Part shown: piece after piece, positions 56,366 to 64,000 of the stretch
How positions within the stretch are numbered: the first letter of the stretch is position 1
How the letters are laid out: each line of letters opens with the position of its first letter
Source: Ornithodoros turicata
Taxonomy: Eukaryota; Arthropoda; Arachnida; Ixodida; Argasidae
Assembly (NCBI RefSeq): GCF_037126465.1
Contig: NW_026999403.1
Span: 62,001 to 126,000 of the forward strand
Direction: 5' to 3'
Length of the DNA stretch: 64,000 nt
Notes under the pieces: generated by a model
What the model was told of the DNA's origin: nothing
The model's input: only the letters and a program-made list of their open reading frames with translations
Databases searched by the model: none
Made by a program: the position numbers and the translations under genes

Positions 56366-56745
56366 AAGCGACAACATTCATAAGAATCCTTCCAAGGAGT
56401 CGGAAAGAGATGCTCTACTGCCGGTTCTGTTCCTACTCGTCCATTTTCGCGCACTCCGTGAAAACCCACGAGCGGATCCACACGGGCGAACGCCCCTTCA
56501 AATGCACCGTGTGTCATGCGGGCTTCACTCAGAAGCAACACCTGGTGGCGCATGTTCGCATGCACACCGGCGACAAAATGTTCCGTTGCAACCTCTGCCG
56601 TTGTGCCTACGCGGAGGAACACTACCTCGCTGCACACATGGAAACGCACTTGGGCGAACGCCCCTTCCCGTGCGAGCTGTGCCCGAAAAGGTTTCGGGAC
56701 CGGTGGTCTCTGGACAGGCACCAGCGTACGCAGCACAAGGAGTAA
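56366..56745 (+). CDS. C2H2 zinc-finger terminal exon A (four fingers)
   Basis: A cattttttttcag acceptor (56365) opens the exon in phase 1. After about 18 residues come four consecutive C2H2 fingers, starting YCRFC, FKCTVC, FRCNLC and FPCELC, each with C-x2-C-x12-H-x3-H spacing (the last with x4). HTGERPF and HTGDKMF linkers follow the first two fingers, as in DNA-binding arrays. The TAA at 56743-56745 follows the last finger directly. The exon must be the 3' end of a gene whose upstream exons are elsewhere. Its layout matches alternative terminal exons of arthropod BTB-zinc-finger loci such as lola. The product would be a nuclear DNA-binding regulator. Confidence 0.85.
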
Positions 56746-56749
56746 GGGC

Positions 56750-57700
56750 GGGGTGGGGCTGTAGCTTATCCGTACCCCTTGCACTCCCCCAATGGTTCGG
56801 CAACATCCCCGCGGCTTTCTTTCTTGTCCCCCCTTTTCAGGGGGGCATTTGCTATTTCAGATGAAGTTCCAACTTTTTGCAACTCCCCCTTGTGGATTCT
56901 GGAGAGACCACTGGGTCGAGGTGTCTGAATAGAGTTGGTTTTAGTTTTTCATGTGCGGTTTGATTTTTGAAGCTCCTCTGGCGGAAATGGAATCAAGAAT
57001 CAAGCGCTTCTGCTTCTATTTTGTGCATCCTTCCGTTCCAAGGATTTTCAGGGTTGACAACATTTTTGGAGTAGTTTTTATGCATATGTTTGTGCAAGTG
57101 GTATTAAAATGGCCCTCTAAAAGATGCTGCAGTGCCAAAGAACTAGTTTGAGGACCAAGTCTGTAAAATCGAGGAAGGTGGACAAATCGGTGCAGTGCCG
57201 GACAAAAGTTTACGGAGCGCGCTTCGGCACATTCATTCCTAAGAGTGGCTAGCTAACAGCAAATGGTACCGGATGGACTTGCAGACGGGTGTCCGTACAA
57301 TCCCGTTCTCTGCTAGCATGTCGCTCTGAGGAAGGAATGTGTCGGAGCGTGTTCCGTAAACTTTTCTCCAGCACTGTGCATATGGATTATTACATCATGC
57401 ACATACTATACTGCGTCCAAGAGTATTGAGGGGGAAGATTATTATTTTGCCACATGTCGTACTTGGTGAGACGAACGTTTCAACACAAGCACAAGTCATG
57501 CTCTGACCAGTAGAAGCGTTCTGGCATTGCCTCGTAGTCCCAGTGTTACAGGGTGTAAAAATAGTATCAGTAAAATTGGATTGATTAATGTAAGAGGTGC
57601 AAAAGCTATGGCTACTGCCATTGGTACTCATAAACATGCGTCTATTATCTGCTTTGCTGTAAAACTTGCAATGCAGGTTGATGCGAATAATCGTATCTCA
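56750..57700. other. No gene recognised
   Basis: This is probably 3' UTR of exon A at its start. No further finger-like frame was seen. Confidence 0.35.
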
Positions 57701-57719
57701 CATTTATTGGAGATAACTT

Positions 57720-57830
57720 TCCAATCAGCACAATATAATGGCTGAATATTGGCTGGAAACTGGCAATACTGGTCCAATATTCAACCAGTATTGCCAATAT
57801 GCAGCCAACATCGGACCAAGATGTGCTGAT
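57720..57830. repeat. Palindromic ccaatattg/caatactgg repeat
   Basis: Imperfect inverted units such as ggcaatactgg and ccagtattgcc resemble the array at 27203-27465. Confidence 0.5.
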
Positions 57831-57859
57831 TGGGTTGGGTTGGAGTGTCTTGGTCACTT

Positions 57860-58780
57860 TAGTGGAAGCATTCAGCCGGACTATGTGAGGCTTTGCTGGT
57901 GCGTTCGACCTTCAATGTTTCATTGATGTCGGCTACTGCTGCATTGTTGCCTTCAGTGTTGAATCTGAGAGTATGAGACTGGTTGTAACTGGTTGCTGTT
58001 TGAGAAGAACATTTTTGAGGAGCAGAGTGAAGTCCTGGAAGCAAAAAAAAAACACAAAAACTCTCACTTAAACACACACAAAACGAAACCTGGGTGTCAC
58101 ATATATATATTAATACCAGCCAAAGTAGGTAGTGGATAATATTAAACTGATTGTGACACTTCATCCCAAGTGATAGCTTTGCGCCATAAAATTCCAAATT
58201 GAACTCAAACTTCATCCCAGGTTATGCTGGATCAACCTAAAAATCTGTTGCTATAGAAGTTGTAATTTTTGCAATGACCTCATTTTTGTGAATGTTGCTG
58301 GAGTGCCTTTGTTTTCTTTCTTCTTTTTTTATAGCAAATTTAAAGGCCTACGAAATAGTCTCAACAGTGATAGTCTTGCCAACTGTGAGGCACAGGAAAA
58401 CATTGTTCATTTATAAATACTTAGGTTTGTAGTACAGTGTGTGCATGATGCAGTGAGTGATATAGTATGTATCGAGGTGTCGCGTGCCTTCTAATGCATG
58501 CAATCGTAACATATTCTAACAGTCGCAACATTCAGGGAAATCTGAGTGGTTGTATCCTACCGGTAGATTACGAGGTAGTGCAGAATGACGACGCGCAAAA
58601 ATGTACCAATTTAAATTTGTCTTCTTCATTGGGTACTTTCTGGGAATGTGCTTCCTGGACCTTTTGGACCTTTCTTGGCCTTCAATGGTACAAAATTTGT
58701 GAACAGGTCTTGCGTTACGGGCTCCTTGATGATTTTTGTGGGACTTCCGATGTTATTTAGGTGTTTGTCATACCGGATAG
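57860..58780. other. No gene recognised
   Basis: Low-complexity AT-rich DNA with a short atatat run near 58102. No supported exon. Confidence 0.35.
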
Positions 58781-58787
58781 CGTGATA

Positions 58788-59392
58788 CAGTCAAACTCCT
58801 TTATAGCGAACACCTTTTTTAACGAAAATACCACTACAGCAAATTTTTTTTGCGGTCCCGCTGGAGCCTATAGGTCCAATATTGGACATCCTTTTTAACC
58901 AGGGTGTCTACCAACCTGGAAAACCTGGAAAACAGGGAATAGTCAGGGAATTTTGATGTGACTGGAAAAGTCAGGGAATTGTCAGGGAATTTGGCTAAAC
59001 AGCAGCTGAAGTCAGGGAAAATCACAGACAAGTGCCGTGATGATGCGCGGCGAATCGCGATTGCCGACCGGTGGTTGAGAGGCGATGCCGCAGCAAGGTT
59101 ACTGCGAGTAGCAGTTCGCCAGTATGACAAGCTCTGACGCAGAAAAGTAGGGTAGCCTCACTAATACTTAATAAATGGTCTGTTTTAAATTGGATCTGGT
59201 ATCAAAACGTATGAGCAGGCACCAAGTTCCCTCTTGTTTTTGTCGGGGAATTCGCTCGAAATAGTCAGGGAAAACCTGGGAAAGTCAGGGAATTTGAAGG
59301 CTGCAGTTTGGTAGACACCCTGTTAACGGAAATACCTTTACTGCGAATTTTTTTTGCTGTCCCCCGAGTTTCGTTGTAAAGGAGTTTGACTG
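58788..59392. mobile_element. pogo/Tigger-like MITE with TA flanks
   Basis: The ends cagtcaaactcctttatagcgaa and its near-exact complement are flanked by TA at 58786-58787 and 59393-59394. The cagtcaaac start with a cgaa subterminal motif is typical of pogo-type elements. The interior is interrupted by a second element. Confidence 0.75.
58900..59322. mobile_element. Nested MITE, ttaac duplication
   Basis: The inverted ends cagggtgtctacca (right end as complement) enclose 423 bases, flanked on both sides by ttaac (58895-58899, 59323-59327). The interior repeats gtcagggaattt many times. It lies within the pogo-like MITE, so it is the younger insertion. Confidence 0.8.
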
Positions 59393-59399
59393 TAATCTA

Positions 59400-60630
59400 T
59401 TTGTACGCTTGCGGACATCCAGAGGAACGAGCACATCATATAACACTTTCGTTACATTAGGGGTCTCAAGTTAATGTGACTGATAATTTAACATTGGTGC
59501 TAAAGACAAAGGGTCTACTACATGTCTTCAAAGTTTATTTGTTGTTGGTTATTATCCGATTTTGCTTTCTCAGTGTTGTTGCACATCTGGATTTTGCGTC
59601 ACGTTTGTGTGTTACGTGCTATGCTGTTGCAAATGAGTAGGGGGCATTCGCTAGCACAATTTCTGATAATTTCTCAATCAATCAATTCAATCAATCAATC
59701 AATTTACTTACTCCCAAGAGTCCCTCGGGAGGGCGCATAAGTTGTTTCTGCATAAGTTTTTTTTTAAGTTAATTTCTGCATAAGTTGTGGGTCAGAGATT
59801 TTAATTCTTAGCTGTTGAGTGGATTAAAATGGGCATTCGGCCTGTTTAATAAAAAATTATGTCCAGCATTATGTTGCCCTTTTTTTTTTTTCTGCTGAGG
59901 CTTTTTAGTAGACTTTAAAGATACTTTGAGATGTTGATGTTGTTTCTTGCATTTTGGTTTTACTTAGATGTGCAATACTTTCCTGCTTTTTTAGTCATCG
60001 AACATTTTCTCTACAAGAGCAAAGGCTTGTTTATAAGTGTGGATTTGAGAAGTTATTTACAGAACAGTACTGCATATTACATTGCTCTGCCTAATTGTGT
60101 GGCTGTTTAAGGTGTTACACTTCAGTACACAGTAGTTGTTTATGGGTACAAGATTAATGTTATCATTACATGGGGAAGACATGATTGTTTTGAAGTAATG
60201 TTAGACTTTATGAAAGCAGTCTGAAGATAATTGTTATGGTGTTCTCAGATTTGTTATACAATAATCTAAGTGTTTTCTTTTGTATGGCAGCTGCACGTAA
60301 TAAATATTTCTTAGCTTTACCGTCACTGTGTTGATTGAACGTGAAACTTTGTGAACATTAATCTGCAGATATTGCAATTCTATGCTAAATTTGAGCCGGT
60401 TGTTTCGACAAAAGTGATGTTCTGATTTGCTCGGTGCAAAATATAATGCCAGAGTGGAAATTTGCTGTTGAAAAATTGTAAGCATTCTGTACTTCAGTCG
60501 TATCACAACTTTTGCAGCATGACGGGCATTATGTTTTCATGTCTTTTGTTGTTCTGTGTCTGTAGCTGTGGTGTACAGAAGTCTTTGCTGATACTACATC
60601 CAAGAGTGTCTGTAGCATTTGACACAACTG
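59400..60630. other. No gene recognised
   Basis: T-rich DNA with a caatcaatcaat run near 59676-59700. No supported exon. Confidence 0.35.
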
Positions 60631-60638
60631 TGCTAGTA

Positions 60639-60873
60639 CAGCTCCCGTCAACCTTAATAATAACGCTCGAAAAAATGCAGTCTCATTTCCGAGCGCGATA
60701 GCAGCCAGCCTGGGGGCACTGGGGTAATATTAAGTGAACAAAATTTCTGCCTTAAACTAACACAATAATTTTGTTCTATCAACATTTCCTTATGGCCCCA
60801 AAGGTTGCTGTAATCGCGCTCGGAAACGAGACAAATTTTTTTCGAGTGTTATTATTGAGGTTGACGAGAGCTG
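60639..60873. mobile_element. TA-flanked MITE with 60-bp inverted ends, 235 bp
   Basis: Terminal inverted repeats of about 60 bases (starting cagctcccgtcaacct; right end complement cagctctcgtcaacct) and TA on both flanks mark a Tc1/mariner-type MITE. The inner ends carry ttccgagcgcgat. Confidence 0.85.
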
Positions 60874-61158
60874 TACAATCTGTGCTTCAAACATCACAAC
60901 CATTTCTTCACAGATACGGCGAGCTTTGAGGGCAAGATGAAAAACGCTGCTCGCTACCTTAGAATGTGTGGAATACCATAACCGCCATTCAACACGTTAT
61001 TTGTGTAAATACATGGCGTGAGAACCACACACCATGATCGCATCTAGGATATGCTTTCAGTATCGCTACAAAACGCACTTGACTGCTTTGTATTTGTGCA
61101 TGTCGCGTTCTGTCCTTGTCTGTCTCACGTCAGCTTGCAACACGCTTCCACTTTTCAG

Positions 61159-61691
61159 AGCCGTCTGTCGACACAAAAAACTCGTCCGTGCCGAGGAAGT
61201 TCTATCGCTGCAAATACTGCCTCTTCAGGACCTCCAACATCAGCAGCTTCAACATACACAGGGACACTCACGGAGGCAACGACGAACGTCTGCCGGTTCC
61301 CGTCTCGTCGATCAAGCAGGAGCCGGAGTCCTACAGCTGCCACCTGTGCGCGGCCGCGTTTCAGACGCAGGACGTCCTGCAGGTCCACCTGCAGAAGCAC
61401 ATCACTTCCTCCCACCTCTACCACTGCAGCGTGTGCGACGCCGTGTTCGGTAACGTCGAGATGAGGGACGAACACATGGTGGTGCACACGAAGGAGAAAG
61501 TGTACAAGTGCACCGTGTGTTCGCGGCATTTCTTCAAGAGGTACCTGCTCTCGATTCACATGCGGACGCACACGGGGGAGAAGCCGTACCCGTGTAAGAT
61601 CTGTTCGAAGCAGTTCAGTATAGGATCCAACCGTGACAGGCACGTGCGCCTGGTGCACGGGCCGGGCTCGAAGTCGCGTAGGCTCGTGTGA
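61159..61691 (+). CDS. C2H2 zinc-finger terminal exon B (five fingers)
   Basis: A cgcttccacttttcag acceptor (61158) opens the exon in phase 1. After about 13 residues comes a finger starting YRCKYC, then a 20-residue linker with IKQEP (a consensus SUMO acceptor, psi-K-x-E), then four fingers starting YSCHLC, YHCSVC, YKCTVC and YPCKIC. The last two are joined by a canonical HTGEKP linker. All have C-x2-C-x12-H-x3/4-H spacing. The TGA is at 61689-61691. The same phase and the same split-codon first base as exon A suggest both accept the same upstream exon. This exon has higher GC than its surroundings, as expected of conserved coding DNA. Confidence 0.88.
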
Positions 61692-61798
61692 GGGCGTCGA
61701 TGCGCGTAACCTTCTGAAAGAGCGTCGAGGCGCACGCGCTGGTCGTGTTGGCACGTGGCGATTCTGCGAATGCGGTTTTCCGTGTCGTTTGTCATGAA

Positions 61799-62479
61799 AT
61801 TATTGTAATTTCACGCGTGTTAGCCGCGGCGATTTTTTATTTATTTTTTCTCACAGGCGCTCTGCAGCTTACCCACTGGTGCGGCTTATCTGATGACTAC
61901 CGTAATTTCACACGTATTACCCGCGGCTTATGCGCGATCCTTTTTTTGTCACGGGCACTCTGCGGCGTATCACCGGTGCGGCTTATCTGATGACTATTTT
62001 TCCCTGGTGTTTTCCCCATATGCAGGTTTTAACGAATGGGCCGACAGTGTCTCTGGAACAGCACTGCCCTGTTGATGCACAAACAGTGCGTAACAGGGAA
62101 GGGTCCACATTCGATTAGATTGGTCTTCCTGGTGCATTCCCCCCAAGCAGCTTTAACGAAAGTCGTGACAGTGATTCATGTCTTCTGGAAGACCACTGAC
62201 CCCTTCGATCCATGATAAAACACACAACAAGAGCACAATCCGACCATGGTAGAACACTACAACTGACTTTCTTTGTTGTACACCATGCCGACCCCGGAGT
62301 ATGGACCACAGGGTTTATGGACTTCTCTGCGGTCTCTCTTGTGGCACAAATCAGTTGCGTCGTACTGCCCATGGCTTATCTGCGAGTGCAGCTTATCTGC
62401 CAGAAAATTTTCAAAACGTTCCCAAAAATGGGTCCTGCAGCCTATCTGCGGTGCGGCTTATATGCGTGAAATTACGGTA
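61799..62479. mobile_element. MITE with gtaatttcacgc termini and internal duplication
   Basis: The left end ttgtaatttcacgcg and the right end (complement taccgtaatttcacgc) are inverted. Within it a unit of about 110 bases starting gtaatttcac and ending gcggcttatctgatgac is duplicated in tandem (61800-61990). gcggcttat motifs recur at the right end. Confidence 0.6.
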
Positions 62480-62489
62480 GTATAATTCT

Positions 62490-63060
62490 CCAAAAGTGCA
62501 TGGAGAATGAAGCGGCACTCTGCTATGGCACAAAATCTTACGCGATACCTTACATGACCTGTAGAGGATCAATTTAATACTCTGGAAGCTGATGTTAATT
62601 AGATCGTTGTTGCTTTTGGGTTTTACGGTACGCGAACGTTATGAGGCAAAAGTTTCGTAATTTTTTATATATTTTTAAGAGCTGTAAAGTCGGGAGGTAG
62701 CGGGAAGAAAACGGCGCTTTTCATGCTTCAGATGGACACAGGATGCCGAATGGTTGTGATGAGTATGCAGACCAGGTTGCATTTTGACAAAGTTTGTCAT
62801 TTTATTTTTTCTTGGGGGTTGGGTTGCAAATCTGGAGGTTAAAATGTGTTACTGGGTAATGCCAACTCTCCCAATGGTCTATGTTTATTCTTTAATGCGA
62901 ATTAGCTTGTTGGGATGCACCTTGTTCTGCACTTCTTGAAGTGACATTTTGGACTAAATGTTGCGTCTTCAGAATTCTACCAAATTTATGCTACTACTAT
63001 ATTAAGACTTATTTGTATGCATTGTATACTTACACGATATTATTTTTAGAAAGGTTGGCA
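62490..63060. other. No gene recognised
   Basis: No family motifs or splice-supported frames were seen. Confidence 0.35.
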
Positions 63061-63069
63061 TCTCCCTGA

Positions 63070-63150
63070 GGCGGTGGGGACAAAGACAAGGACAACAGGA
63101 TGGGACCAACTGTCTCTGTCCTATGTTGTCCTAGCCCTCGTCCCCACTAT
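63070..63150. repeat. Hairpin of gacaaggacaac type
   Basis: ggtggggacaaagacaagg pairs with the complement of gtcctagccctcgtccccact around a central gtctctgtcc segment. The composition resembles the hairpin at 33610-33717. Confidence 0.55.
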
Positions 63151-63221
63151 TAGTCTCGAGGATGTGCTACCTTCCTCACGTATACACCAGGTTACATGCT
63201 TACAGCTCCCGTTACACAGTA

Positions 63222-64000
63222 CAGGGGTCGTCCAAGGTTGACCGAGACTTTTGTGTCTTTAACTGCAATGGAAAATTTGGGAAGCACCAAATTGTACCAC
63301 CTGTGCCATAAAGCACCAGAACACCAAACCAAACTACACCAGTTTTTCAAAGTATTCACCATGCACGTCTAGTCACCACTGCCTTCAATGTGGTGACTCT
63401 TTGATGCCTTTGGCATACAAAAAAAAATGAGCGGCTCTCGTAGCCATTGCAGGGACATCTCTCTAGAGGGTGTCATCTGCAAAGGTCGGCACTTGTGAGT
63501 TCTGCTCACTCATGCTCAACTCATTTGTCACATTGAGCATGCGTTAGCTCATGAATGTGAATTTTGCAAGGCATGCCACGTTGTACCCTGTAGCTTCTGC
63601 AGGCGCCTTCGCTCATGTTCTTCTTCTGCCATTGTAACTGTTCAGAATATCGAGCGTGACTTAGCTAGCTATCATGATGATTAGGATGATAGCGGGGAGG
63701 GTCCCACTCAGTGGTAATTGTCCGGCTGTTCTACATAATGCCTGCGGTAATCCGGATACTTTTGTCCCCCGCACTACAGTTCTCAGTTTGCTCACTCATG
63801 CTCACTCATGCTCAGCTCATTCACCACATTGAGCATGAGTGACTTTTGCCAAGGTACGGTACGGTAACCTGTGTGGAATGTCTTTCCTCCAAGGTTCTCT
63901 TTGAGGGGCCCAAACCATTGGTAATGGGTTGGGGCTACATCTGGGCTGTCACGGGCGAAACCTCCCAGCTCATTTTGGCCAGAGTTGCTGCAGCCAAATT
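63222..64000 (-). pseudogene. mariner relic, interrupted, running off the window
   Basis: The minus strand reads GPLKENLGGKTFHTG near 63880-63920 and YAKGIKESPH with GEYFEKL near 63330-63420, both C-terminal mariner transposase segments. It ends with a terminal repeat caggggtcgtccaaggttgacc next to TA at 63220-63221. Stops are frequent. A 390-base insertion with repeated ctcactcatgctcaactcat units (about 63455-63845) splits it. The 5' part lies beyond the window. Confidence 0.65.

Noticed and set aside
56145..56864. A 239-codon frame across zinc-finger exon A
   Set aside because: It is a shadow of the finger exon in another frame and crosses the splice acceptor. The finger frame has four complete C2H2 motifs.
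61155..61754. A 199-codon minus-strand frame opposite zinc-finger exon B
   Set aside because: It is an antisense shadow of GC-rich coding DNA, with no motif of its own.

Overview
This is an arthropod nuclear genome window, most likely from a tick or other chelicerate. Genes are sparse and split into small exons separated by kilobases of decayed transposons. The interstitial telomeric tract is the arthropod TTAGG type. The repeat mix includes CR1/jockey-like LINEs, Gypsy, a Penelope-like element, mariner, hAT, many TA-flanked MITEs and tRNA-derived SINEs, one of which resembles SINEs I associate with ixodid ticks. No prokaryotic gene organisation and no CRISPR array was seen.

Layout. 0-11 kb holds mostly unclassified repeats, including one copy of a 1.4-kb repeat that carries a TATA box and an ORF (1.46-2.87 kb), and a tandem array of about 368-bp units (6.8-7.8 kb). 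That array is homologous to the promoter and first exon of a secreted-protein gene at 11.2-12.2 kb. 13-21 kb is a transposon graveyard: a foldback element, a LINE reverse transcriptase carrying a TA microsatellite, an unknown ORF split by a MITE, a degenerate family-B DNA polymerase, and the second copy of the 1.4-kb repeat with a hAT element inserted between perfect 8-bp target-site duplications. 21.9-32.3 kb contains five phase-compatible exons of a secreted group III-type phospholipase A2. Their introns hold a MITE, a Penelope relic interrupted by a hAT MITE, and two Gypsy relics. 32.7-37.9 kb holds an internally deleted mariner, a hairpin, a LINE relic and a hAT-like non-autonomous element. 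38-51 kb is mostly repeats, with one terminal exon of an unrecognised Ser/Lys-rich protein (41.3-41.9 kb, minus), a three-unit tRNA-SINE tandem (42.9-43.7 kb) and a 1.8-kb repeat present twice (45.4 and 48.7 kb).

The clearest conserved gene is ZPR1 (51.28-53.14 kb, minus, three exons, all intron phases 0). To its right on the plus strand, two separate C2H2 zinc-finger terminal exons (56.37-56.75 kb, four fingers; 61.16-61.69 kb, five fingers) both start in phase 1 and both end in a stop codon. This is the layout expected of alternative 3' exons of one transcription-factor gene. The window ends in a mariner relic.

How the genes work together: nothing suggests an operon or pathway. ZPR1 is a housekeeping gene, the phospholipase is a secreted enzyme, and the zinc-finger exons belong to a regulator. 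The main biology here is how transposons, tandem repeats and telomere-like DNA have been incorporated between and next to exons.
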